Of a DNA stretch of 64,000 nucleotides, positions 43,601 to 51,032 are shown piece after piece. Numbering within the stretch: the stretch's first letter is position 1; every line of letters starts with the position of its first letter. The DNA lies in contig CALKRN010000004.1 in assembly GCA_937989665.1 (NCBI GenBank), positions 62,001-126,000 of the forward strand, written 5' to 3'. The stretch comes from an uncultured Desulfomicrobiaceae bacterium. Lineage in GTDB: Bacteria; Desulfobacterota; Desulfovibrionia; Desulfovibrionales; Desulfomicrobiaceae. A program made the translations under genes and the position numbers. The notes beneath the pieces are model-generated. The model worked only from the letters and a program-made list of their open reading frames with translations. It was not told the origin of the DNA and ran no database searches.

Positions 43601-46142
43601 CAGTCTCCGCCTGGCCGTAGATTTAGCCCCTGGCGATACCACGGCCTTTGTCCTTGTGGAGGCCTATGGACCAACGCCAGAAGCAGCCATGGCTTTGGCG
43701 GCTCGCCTTGCAGGCATTGACCCTCTCCCGGCCCGGCCCCAGGGACAGGCCAAGGCGGTTCCTCTCGCAGAGCCTGATCTTGACTCCATGCTCTCCCTTA
43801 CCGCAGGCCCCTCTTTCACCTTTGCCGCCGATGGCCAAAGCCTGGAGGTCGCCGCTCGCACCCCGCGGCGTTTTGCCCATCTTCTTGTCAATCCCCTGGG
43901 CTATGGGGTGCTGGTGGGCAACGACGGGGCTCTGGCCTCCTTTTGGGACAACTCCCAGCAAAACGCCCTCACCCCCTATCCAGCTGACGCCACCAGCGTT
44001 CAAGAGCCTGGGCAAATGCTCTATCTCCGCGACCTCGATACCGGCGCTATGACCTCGCCAACCTTTGTCCCCTTCCGGGAAAAGGAGGCCCACTACGCGG
44101 TCCACTATGGCCTTGGTTGGTGTGCCTTCAGCAAAACACTGGCCGACCTCGAGATGGCTTGGCACATCATTGTCCCGCCCGAGCGGCCCATGGAGCTGCG
44201 CCTCGTGCGCATCGCCAACCACGGTTCGCAGGCTCGTCGTTTGGCCGTGACGTTCTATGCCCAAATCATCCTGGCGGAGATCCCGGAAGATAGCCGCGGT
44301 CAGGTGGAGGCCAGCGCTGATCCGCAAGCCGGGATACTTTTCTTTTCTCGTCCGGAGAACCGCTACTGCCAGGGGGTGGCCTACGTCGCCTGGAGCCTTG
44401 AAATGGCTGCCCATGCGACGGTCATGAGCCAGTTTTTGGGCGAGGGACGGGATTTGAGTGCACCGTATTTCGTGGAATTGGGCGCCCCGGACCTCCGCCA
44501 AGAGGACGATGGCTTGCGGGTGGCGGCCATGATGAGCCAGCTCGAGGTCCCTGCTGGTGGTGAGGTCGTTTTCTGGATCGCCCTAGGCCAAGAGCCCAGC
44601 GTGGCCGACTGCCGCCGGCGGGTGAAGGCCATCCTCGGGGTGACCGATGTGGAGGCGGAATTGTTCCGCACGCAGACCTGGTGGCAGCACCGCCTTTCGC
44701 GAGGGGTCCAGATCACCACCTCTGCCCCGGCCATTGACCGGCTGGTGAACATTTGGCTGCCGTACCAGATCCTCACGGCCCGGCTGTGGGGTCGGCTTGG
44801 GCCCCAACAGCGCAGCGGTGCCTACGGTTTCCGCGACCAGCTCCAGGACGTCCTGCCTTTGTGTTTCGGTATGCCGGGCTTGGCGCGGCGCCAGATTCTT
44901 CTTCATGCGGCCCAGCAATTCCATGCTGGGGATGTCCTCCAATGGTGGCACCCAGCGCCAGACAACAGCACTGGTTTTGGAATGCGCAACCGGGCCTCGG
45001 ACCCACATTTGTGGCTCCCTTACCTGACGGCGCAGTATGTCCAGGCCACGGGGGATGCGAGTATCTGGGACGAGCTTGTGCCCTTCCTCGAGGGGCGCAG
45101 CATCCCGCCCCGGGAGGAGGGGATTGCCTTTGCGCCACATCCCTCTCGCGACAAGGTCTCCCTCCTCGAGCATTGCCTGCGCGCTGTGGAGCGCACTTGG
45201 CAACGTCGGGGTCGCCATGGGCTCCCTCTCATCCTCGCCCATGATTGGAACGACGGGCTTTCCGCCGTGGGCGTACGCGGCAAAGGAGAGAGCGTCTGGC
45301 TCGGCTTCTTCCTTTACCTGGTGTTGCGCCAACTGGCCGAAGTCACGGCGACGCGCGGCATGGGGCGCTGCTCGCGTCGGCTTTTGCGCCGCGCCGAGGC
45401 CTTGGCGCGGGCCCTTCAATGGGCCTGGAGGGAAGACCATTTTCTGCGGGCCATTACCGATACTGGCGAGGTCCTCGACTACGCCGATGCCCTCACCGCG
45501 GCTTGGCCCATGCTCTCCGGGGCAGTCAGTTTTTCCCAAGCCCAGCAGGCCGTGCTGCGCGGCGTGGCGATGTTGGAGAAGCCTGCCCTTGTGCAGCTCC
45601 TTGATCCCCCGTTTACTGAGGCCTCGCAGCCCTATCCGGGGCGCATTGCCGACTATCCCCCTGGAGTGCGGGAAAATGGTGGTCAGTATTCTCATGGTTC
45701 GTCGTGGCTGGTGGATGCGACCTGTGAGCTGGCGCAAAAAGTCCTTGCCCAAGGGGATGTGCACGAGGCGGCCCGGCTGCGCGCCTTGGCCTTGCGGCTG
45801 TGGCTCAAGATCTCGCCCTTAGCCCATATCCTGCCGGAGAGCATGCCCGCCTACGGTCTTGCCCCGCACCAGCAGGCGGCGGACATCTCCTATGGACCTG
45901 GGTATGAGGGTCGTGGCGGGTGGAGCTGGTATACCGGAGCGGCCGCGCGTATGCTTTGGGCCATGTATGGCCTGTTGGGGTTGCGCCTTGAGCGGGGGCA
46001 GCCCAAGGTAGATGTCCGGTTTGGGCGTCTTAACCCTGAACTGCGCGTGGAGCGCCTGGAGGTAGGCGGGGTGACGGTATATGCCGCCCAAAAGGAAGAT
46101 GACGCCCCCGCCGGCGAAGCGAGCCCCCGGGGGCAGGAGTGA
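40629..46142 (+). CDS. Giant membrane protein with C-terminal GH94 phosphorylase-like domain
   Basis: 1837 residues; GGGAGGTGG precedes the ATG. Residues ~1-745 are very hydrophobic, with a dozen or more membrane segments broken by a few soluble loops; I recognise no known transporter or GT motif. Residues ~745-1837 resemble the beta-sandwich plus (alpha/alpha)6 barrel of GH94 (formerly GT36), as in cyclic beta-1,2-glucan synthase and cellobiose or oligoglucan phosphorylases. AYGFRDQLQDVL starts near 1398, the general-acid motif DWNDG is at 1539-1543, His1689 lies in GGQYSHG, and GRGGWSWYTG is at 1761-1770. The GT84 domain of cyclic glucan synthases is absent. Likely role: inner-membrane-anchored glucan phosphorolysis or chain-length control. 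Donor, linkage and direction of reaction are unknown. Confidence 0.8.
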   Translation: MENVSRLVRLGASALVVPMAGLVALAMDPPRVMALLGLAPDLGTVMAVAAGGGLLVGGLLAWLVDDQVASDRLLASAAVWAALAAACRPEMLVWTAPQGWLDVLRLSGVAAGGIALVHAWTCLGYALWRQALPPLRVPVAILMLGLAGNLLFVLQSPALLQQVVAQLGLPALPFRLPELASRALVLVAFNLLVAAALNLLRVGHILGLGRLWGVLVLAAAAAGFSPLWAELGASAWAAALPFLLPSIAAVVGVALAQGSLWAEVFLVTGLIMDAMRGRRPTWYWGYPAFRDGLGRGAAFGTLFLGLVFLVDAASRSVWLAMAMEMVPSLTWAALAALTMPLAATVLESFDGSRPFLHRLADSYAQPTLFFRGAVLGLALSALPPVDIIPLPAGQRFLVGALLGVVASAGASLVWDLGAIACRLRLHLRSWRHYAVAGALGAFVGGAVAWYVDPSQAGVILAKFRQYATVFAQGGGNYVIYPLFSKWGSMDLGPRGGGAVLLFQESVSGVINWSLAAPLFSVNLFLLSALFARSWAPLRLLASREGLVLVAEGTVRVLRWGLWMAPVIYSFLRIAPEPTWYNQDGLVRTLVATIQTWRLDPEAFRLWSREVFLALLAYDWFRILIWFDHMGLRVATLVNLSFVGGDRLDEALARFLGARVRSRCIPEAVRRFATWAPLLIPFYLPMGADWAYVWDGAEAIARTGSGQVPLLVPLLGVMVLGGVLMALMARPRPVAACAAGSTPEARCLAEEIVVHNGVYASVFGLDGRGFARVFRSARHGHEIDLTARPLSRAHDVGRIVYLREGDELWSLGCRPTRHPEARHSVLRLDDLSVRQTCSCRGIEVRMDAIVAEDAPGEAWIVYLTNVSNRRVALEITSYRELTLNDPSAQARHPFYNRQHITTWCTVEDGPSPRAGAVLAKNRQLKAGAPPRPTSETYVHLVAGLEDESRLLGYDDSRLRFLGYGTLRRPDGLWQEPQPLADRALHVTFDPIASLRLAVDLAPGDTTAFVLVEAYGPTPEAAMALAARLAGIDPLPARPQGQAKAVPLAEPDLDSMLSLTAGPSFTFAADGQSLEVAARTPRRFAHLLVNPLGYGVLVGNDGALASFWDNSQQNALTPYPADATSVQEPGQMLYLRDLDTGAMTSPTFVPFREKEAHYAVHYGLGWCAFSKTLADLEMAWHIIVPPERPMELRLVRIANHGSQARRLAVTFYAQIILAEIPEDSRGQVEASADPQAGILFFSRPENRYCQGVAYVAWSLEMAAHATVMSQFLGEGRDLSAPYFVELGAPDLRQEDDGLRVAAMMSQLEVPAGGEVVFWIALGQEPSVADCRRRVKAILGVTDVEAELFRTQTWWQHRLSRGVQITTSAPAIDRLVNIWLPYQILTARLWGRLGPQQRSGAYGFRDQLQDVLPLCFGMPGLARRQILLHAAQQFHAGDVLQWWHPAPDNSTGFGMRNRASDPHLWLPYLTAQYVQATGDASIWDELVPFLEGRSIPPREEGIAFAPHPSRDKVSLLEHCLRAVERTWQRRGRHGLPLILAHDWNDGLSAVGVRGKGESVWLGFFLYLVLRQLAEVTATRGMGRCSRRLLRRAEALARALQWAWREDHFLRAITDTGEVLDYADALTAAWPMLSGAVSFSQAQQAVLRGVAMLEKPALVQLLDPPFTEASQPYPGRIADYPPGVRENGGQYSHGSSWLVDATCELAQKVLAQGDVHEAARLRALALRLWLKISPLAHILPESMPAYGLAPHQQAADISYGPGYEGRGGWSWYTGAAARMLWAMYGLLGLRLERGQPKVDVRFGRLNPELRVERLEVGGVTVYAAQKEDDAPAGEASPRGQE

Positions 46143-46146
46143 GCGC

Positions 46147-47116
46147 ATGCGGGTGTGGGTGTTTGTGCCGCCATTGCCGCGGATAAGCGGGGGTCTACGG
46201 GTGCTTCTGCAGCTGGCAGAGCAGCTGCAGGGTCTTGACGCCTTGGCGGCGGTCCTAGTGTGGGAAACCCCTCCCCTTGCCATGGATCTGCCGTGGAGTC
46301 CCGTGCGCCGCGCCGACTTGGCCCAGGGCGATGTCCTGCTTTTACCCGAAGGTTGGCCCAATGCCCTTGCCTTTGGGCTGCGGGCTGGGTGCCGGGTCGT
46401 CGTCTATTGCCAGAATTGGGCCTATCTCTTTCATGGCCTTGCCCCTGGGGTGCGCTGGCGGGATCTCCCTGTCTCGTTTCTTGCCGTCTCCCATCCCGTG
46501 GCCTGGTATGCAGAGCAGGTGTTGGGTGTCGGGCCGTCCATCGTGCGGCCGGTGGTGGATCGGAGCCTGTTTGTGCCCTCTTGCCTCCCGGAAGAGGGCC
46601 GGTTGCGGGTTGCCTTTATGCCGCGCAAAAACAAGGCCCTAGCCGAGACCGCCCAGCGCATCCTCGCCGAGCGTGCCCTCTCCGTGCCGCTGGAGTGGGT
46701 GCCGATCCATGGCTTGCCGCCAGCAGGAGTGGCCGAGGTCTTGGCCTCGTGTGCCATCTTTGCTGCCACCGGGTTCCCCGAAGGCTGCCCTTTGCCCCCC
46801 CCTGGAGGCCATGGCTTGCGGCTGCCTGCCTGTGGGCTGCACGGGCTTTGGTGCTTGGGACTATGCCTGCCAGTTGGACTCCGATGGATATACGCCGTTT
46901 GGCTACCAGCCCCGGCCTCGGCCGTGGGGCGGCAATGGGCTGTGGGTACCCGATGGAGACCCCTTGGCGTTGGCAAGGGCCATAGAGCGTGCGGCAGCCT
47001 TGTGGGCAGATCCTGCGGCACGCCGTGCGGTTTGCGAAGCTGGCCAGGCGACGGTGGCGGCCTATGACGCTGCCCACCAACGGCAGGAGATTTGCGCATG
47101 GCTTGCCCGTCTCTAG
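46147..47116 (+). pseudogene. GT4-like glycosyltransferase, frameshifted in a poly-C tract
   Basis: The gene starts at 46147 (CAGGAG upstream) with MRVWVFVPPLPRISGGLRVL, an N-terminal GT-B domain. Reading is normal to PEGCPLPP, where an 8-C run (46795-46802) shifts the frame. With one C fewer the protein continues LEAMACGCLPVGC...DYACQLDSDGY to a stop at 47116, giving 322 residues of a complete GT4-like protein with the E-x7-E-like region. As written, frame 0 runs into unrelated sequence and stops at 47067. It could be a sequencing error, phase variation, or true inactivation. It overlaps the next gene by 19 bases, as its intact neighbours do, which argues that the full product is normally made. 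Confidence 0.8.
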
Positions 47117-47880
47117 CCTGGCCAGCGGATTTCCGTCACCACCTTCTTGTGGTCGTGCTCCATTATGGCGATCCAGAGCGTACGGCCCGGTTGGTGGCCC
47201 AGATGGCGGAAGGGACAGCGCCGGCAGTGGTGCGGGTTCTCGATAATGCTGCGCCTCGGCCATTTCCGCAGCCATGGGTTCGGCTCGCGCAGAACCTCTA
47301 TTGGGGTGGGGCCTTGGCCTGGGCCGTGGAACGGGCTCGGGAGGAGGGTTACTCGCACCTGTGGTTTCTCAACGACGACTTGACGTGGTTGACCCCGCGG
47401 CCGGTTGTGGCTGCGTGGCAGCGGCTGGGAGTCATCACCGCGAATCTTGGTCCGGTGGGGGTGTATAGCCCTGCAGTCATCGCCCACCCCTACCACCCGC
47501 AGATGGTGGTCCGTCGTGGCGGAAATTTTCGGGTCGTGCGCTTTTGCGATGGGGTAGCGCCGCTGTTGTCCCTTGAGTTTGTGGCGGCTACGGGTCTTAG
47601 CTGGGAGGAGAATCCCCTTGGGTATGGGGTGGATGTCGTCCTTTCGAGCCAGGCAGAGGAACTTGGTTGGAAGGTGGTGGTGGATCATCGGCTGGTGGTC
47701 CGGCATACGTTTCATGGCTCGGCCCGGAGGGAGCCTGGGTTTTTGGCCTGGGCAGCCCGTCTCGAAGAGGCCTTTCTCTCCCAGCATCTCGGCCCGGAAT
47801 ACCGCACGGTGATGCAGCGTTGGTCCCAAGAGGTGCAGGAGTACGGAGGAGAAGGGTCAGGCCCAACGGGATGCGAGTAA
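47098..47880 (+). CDS. GT2-family glycosyltransferase
   Basis: 260 residues from the ATG at 47098 (CAGGAG upstream). GT-A fold features: LLVVVLHYGDPERTARLV at the N-terminus, a variable nucleotide-binding region, WFLNDDLTW with the metal-binding Asp pair D93-D94, and a C-terminal GYGVDVVLSSQAEELGWKV segment like the acceptor/base region. It resembles rhamnosyl- or galactofuranosyl-type GT2 enzymes, but the sugar is not determined. It lies between the frameshifted GT4 and a longer GT2 in the glycan part of the run. Confidence 0.78.
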   Translation: MACPSLAWPADFRHHLLVVVLHYGDPERTARLVAQMAEGTAPAVVRVLDNAAPRPFPQPWVRLAQNLYWGGALAWAVERAREEGYSHLWFLNDDLTWLTPRPVVAAWQRLGVITANLGPVGVYSPAVIAHPYHPQMVVRRGGNFRVVRFCDGVAPLLSLEFVAATGLSWEENPLGYGVDVVLSSQAEELGWKVVVDHRLVVRHTFHGSARREPGFLAWAARLEEAFLSQHLGPEYRTVMQRWSQEVQEYGGEGSGPTGCE

Positions 47881-47898
47881 GGAGATAAGGGGGCGTCC

Positions 47899-49533
47899 AT
47901 GGCGGATCTGCGCAAGTTGTGGCCACAGATGCCGCGGTCGATCCAACGCGGCTTGCTTCAGGGCAGTGTGGGGCCGTTTCATCTGGCCGCATTGGCGGTG
48001 GAAGCCTTTGAGGCAGGCAAAGGGGCTGCGCCGCTTATCTCCCTGGGGGGAGAGTTTTTGCTCGCCGCCTGGGGGGGCGGGAGTTTTCTTGACGGCGCCC
48101 TCGCTGCGCAGGTGGCGGCATTGGCTGCGCAGGGGTTTGGCCTCGCGCCGCAGCTGGTGGACTTGGCCCGGGCTGCAGCAACGGCATGGCAGCCACCGGC
48201 CAAGGCCCCGCTTTTGCAGCGCCTGCTTGAGCGCCGGGAAATGGACCGCCTCGAGGAGCTGCTGCGCCGCCACCTCCAGGAAGAGCCAGGTAACCTTTTT
48301 TGGGTGCGCCAGGCCGTTTGCCTCGGCCTTGCGGAGGGCCGCTTTGGTTTGGTGGAGGCGGGGCAAGCGGCCCTCTCCCCGGAGTTGGCACCGGTGGCCC
48401 AAGCCGTGCAGCTGGAGTTGGCTACTGTCCAGGGCGATGGAGAGGCGATACTCCATCTGGCGCCAGAAGTGCCTGGTGTCACGGCGCGTTTCCTCGAGGC
48501 CATGGCCGCCACCCAGGTTCATGGCCTCGAGACGGCTCGAGAGGTGTGGAAAAAGCTTTTGACCCAAGCCCCGTGGCACACCCAAGCGGTGTTGGTGCTT
48601 CATGACCTCGTCGCTGGCCTTCAGGAGGCGCGCGCCATTCCACCAGAGCCAGGAGTGGTGGCCCTCTATACCCTTGATAAACCCGAAGATTTGGATCGGA
48701 CCCTGGCCAGCTTGGCTGCCTCTCGCCTCCATGGTGCCGGCATCTGGGTGCTCGATAACGGCTGCGCCCCTGCAGCGAAGGCGGTCATGGCCCGCTGGCA
48801 GGAGCAGCTTGGCGACACGATGCGCACGATGGTCCTGCCGGTGAACATCGGTGCCCCGGCAGCACGCAATTGGATTCGAGCGGAGTTTTTGCAGCACCAG
48901 CTCCCTTGGCTCGTGTACGTGGATGATGATGTTGAACTCCCACCGGATTGGTTGGAGCGTCTCGAGGTAGCCCGCCAATGCGCCCCTCAGGCTGGGGTGT
49001 GGGGATGCCGCGTGGTCGATGCCCGCACACCCTGGGTGCTGCAGAGCGTGGACCTCCATTTTATGCCCCCCCGGGAGAAGGGACGGCGCTTTACGGTGAG
49101 TGATCTCCACCATCAAGTCTTTGATGGGGGGGCGTTTACTTATCTGCGACCCTGTGCCTCAGTAACGGGCTGTCTCCATCTTTTGGATAATCGGGCTGTC
49201 GCTGCAGAAGGGGAATTTGATATCCGGTTTTCTCCTTCGCAGTATGACGATCTTGACCGGGATGTGCGCATGCTCCAGGGGGGGCGCCTTGCCATCTACC
49301 AGGGGCATCTCGCAGTACGGCATTTCAAGCGCACTGGAGGCGCTGCGGCCATGACTCCAGCAAGCTGGAGCAACGCCATGGCTAATCTTGAGAAACTCCA
49401 TAAAAAATACCCTCAAGAAGAGTGGGAACGTCTGATGGAATGGGAAACCCAGGCCCTGGAGGAGGACTTTTGGCGCAAATCGGCGCGGGTCCGGGCGTGG
49501 CTGGGAAAGGAGAAGGACGATGGAACACATTGA
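47899..49533 (+). CDS. GT2-type glycosyltransferase with long helical N-terminal extension
   Basis: 544 residues. Residues ~1-240 are Ala/Leu-rich and helical, TPR-like in feel (LLERREMDRLEELLRRHLQEEPGN), with no catalytic motif. The GT-A domain starts near 250 (VVALYTLDKPEDLDRTLASL), has PVNIGAPAARNW and metal-binding D342-D344 in YVDDDVELP, and ends with FDIRFSPSQYDDLDRD. A close paralogue is encoded at 52371-53987 on the other strand. The extension could mediate protein contacts in a glycan assembly complex. Sugar specificity is unknown. It overlaps the UGM gene by 14 bases. Confidence 0.78.
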   Translation: MADLRKLWPQMPRSIQRGLLQGSVGPFHLAALAVEAFEAGKGAAPLISLGGEFLLAAWGGGSFLDGALAAQVAALAAQGFGLAPQLVDLARAAATAWQPPAKAPLLQRLLERREMDRLEELLRRHLQEEPGNLFWVRQAVCLGLAEGRFGLVEAGQAALSPELAPVAQAVQLELATVQGDGEAILHLAPEVPGVTARFLEAMAATQVHGLETAREVWKKLLTQAPWHTQAVLVLHDLVAGLQEARAIPPEPGVVALYTLDKPEDLDRTLASLAASRLHGAGIWVLDNGCAPAAKAVMARWQEQLGDTMRTMVLPVNIGAPAARNWIRAEFLQHQLPWLVYVDDDVELPPDWLERLEVARQCAPQAGVWGCRVVDARTPWVLQSVDLHFMPPREKGRRFTVSDLHHQVFDGGAFTYLRPCASVTGCLHLLDNRAVAAEGEFDIRFSPSQYDDLDRDVRMLQGGRLAIYQGHLAVRHFKRTGGAAAMTPASWSNAMANLEKLHKKYPQEEWERLMEWETQALEEDFWRKSARVRAWLGKEKDDGTH

Positions 49534-50872
49534 GTACGTGATCATTGGCGCCGGGCCCACAGGCCTGGGGGCTGGCCTGCGGCTGCAGGAGCTGAACGTA
49601 AGGAGTTTTGTCCTTCTTGAGCAGCACGCCTATGCTGGGGGGCTCTCGGCGAGTTTTGAGGATCGCGCGGGCTTTACTTGGGATATTGGCGGCCATGTGG
49701 TCTTCTCCCGCCTCGAGTCTTTTCTTCGGCTTTTCGATGCGCTGGTGGGCGACGACGCCCTCACCCACCAGCGTTTGGCCCAGGTGCGTCTTGCCGATCG
49801 CTGGGTCCCGTATCCATTCCAAAACAACATTCGCCATCTCCCCAAAGAGCTGCTGTGGGAGTGTCTTGAGGGGCTGCTTGCACCGCGGCCAGAGCCAACG
49901 GCAGCAGCCCATTTTGGGCAGTGGATGGAGGCCGTCTTTGGGGCGGGGATCACGCGGCTCTTCATGCGGCCCTACAATTTCAAGGTGTGGGCGACACCCC
50001 CCGAGGCCATGGATTTTCGTTGGATTGGCGAGCGCGTGGCGGTGGTGGACCTTGTGGAGGTCCTGCGGCGCATCATCCTTGAAGAAGATGCCACAGACTG
50101 GGGACCCAATGCCGTCTTTCGTTTTCCCAAGCACGGCGGCACTGGAAGTGTCTTTCGCCGCATGGCCAGCCGTATTGAAGACCATATCCGCTACTGCTGC
50201 CCGGTGCTGCAGGTGGATTGGAAGCAGCGCATTATCACTTGTGATGCTGGCCAGCGCTTTTCCTATGGGCAATTGTTGTCCACCATGCCGCTAGATCGCC
50301 TTGTCTGCGAGGTGCTGACCCCGCCGGAAGCGGCGCTGGTGGAGGCAGCCACAAGGCTCGAGCACAACGGGGTGCACGTCTCTGGCGTTGGCGTGGCAGG
50401 CCTGCGTCCGGACCCCACCTGCTGGATGTATTTCCCTGAGGCGAGTTGTCCCTTTTATCGGGTCACAAACTTTCACAACTATTCCCCCTTCAATGTCGCC
50501 CAGCCTGGGGAGCAGATGGCCTTGATGAGCGAAATTTCGTTTTCGCGCCATAAGCCAGAACCTCAGGCCGATTTGGCGCGTCGCGTCGAAGAGGGCCTGC
50601 AGACCGTCGGTCTGCTGCAGGAGGGCGATGCCATCGTCACCCATTGGGAGCATAGGGTGGAGTATGGCTATCCTGTGCCTACCCGCGGGCGGGATGCGGC
50701 CTTGGCAGTTATCCAACCATGGCTTGAGGCTCGAGGGATTTTTTCCCGGGGACGGTTTGGGGGCTGGAAGTATGAGGTCGCCAATATGGACCACAGTGTT
50801 GTTCAGGGTATGGAGTGGGCGGAGCGGATGGTGCTCGGTGCGCCAGAGCGGGTGTACCAGGTGGGGGGCTAG
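49520..50872 (+). CDS. glf: UDP-galactopyranose mutase, eukaryotic type
   Basis: 450 residues. N-terminal FAD-binding IIGAGPTGLGAGLRLQE, an acidic residue at the second strand, then WDIGGHVVFS with His59. Further motifs: VPYPFQNNI, FMRPYNFKVWA with Arg150, WGPNAVFRFP-GGTG, CWMYFPEASCPFYR with Arg314, EYGYPVPT and GRFGGWKYEVANMDHS. From memory these line up block by block with fungal/trypanosomatid UGM (Arg182 and Arg327 of the Aspergillus enzyme), far better than with bacterial Glf. It would interconvert UDP-galactopyranose and UDP-galactofuranose using reduced FAD, feeding the neighbouring glycosyltransferases. A more generic amine-oxidase-like flavoprotein cannot be excluded. AAGGAGAAGG precedes the start. 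Confidence 0.78.
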   Translation: MEHIEYVIIGAGPTGLGAGLRLQELNVRSFVLLEQHAYAGGLSASFEDRAGFTWDIGGHVVFSRLESFLRLFDALVGDDALTHQRLAQVRLADRWVPYPFQNNIRHLPKELLWECLEGLLAPRPEPTAAAHFGQWMEAVFGAGITRLFMRPYNFKVWATPPEAMDFRWIGERVAVVDLVEVLRRIILEEDATDWGPNAVFRFPKHGGTGSVFRRMASRIEDHIRYCCPVLQVDWKQRIITCDAGQRFSYGQLLSTMPLDRLVCEVLTPPEAALVEAATRLEHNGVHVSGVGVAGLRPDPTCWMYFPEASCPFYRVTNFHNYSPFNVAQPGEQMALMSEISFSRHKPEPQADLARRVEEGLQTVGLLQEGDAIVTHWEHRVEYGYPVPTRGRDAALAVIQPWLEARGIFSRGRFGGWKYEVANMDHSVVQGMEWAERMVLGAPERVYQVGG

Positions 50873-51032
50873 GCGCGAGTTCGCGAGGCTGTGGGCGCTG
50901 ATTCCTCGGGGGATCTTGAAGCTGTGGTGGGTGAGGGGGCTGCGGGCTTGAGGGTGGGGGCCTCATTTTGGGTGCTTCTTGGGTGCTTCCTGCGGACGTT
51001 AAGGAGCGGATGCCGCGTTGGGCTTTGGCGAG

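Noticed and set aside
47857-49116. 419-codon minus-strand frame
   Set aside because: Antisense to the helical-GT2 gene; no recognisable domain or start signal.
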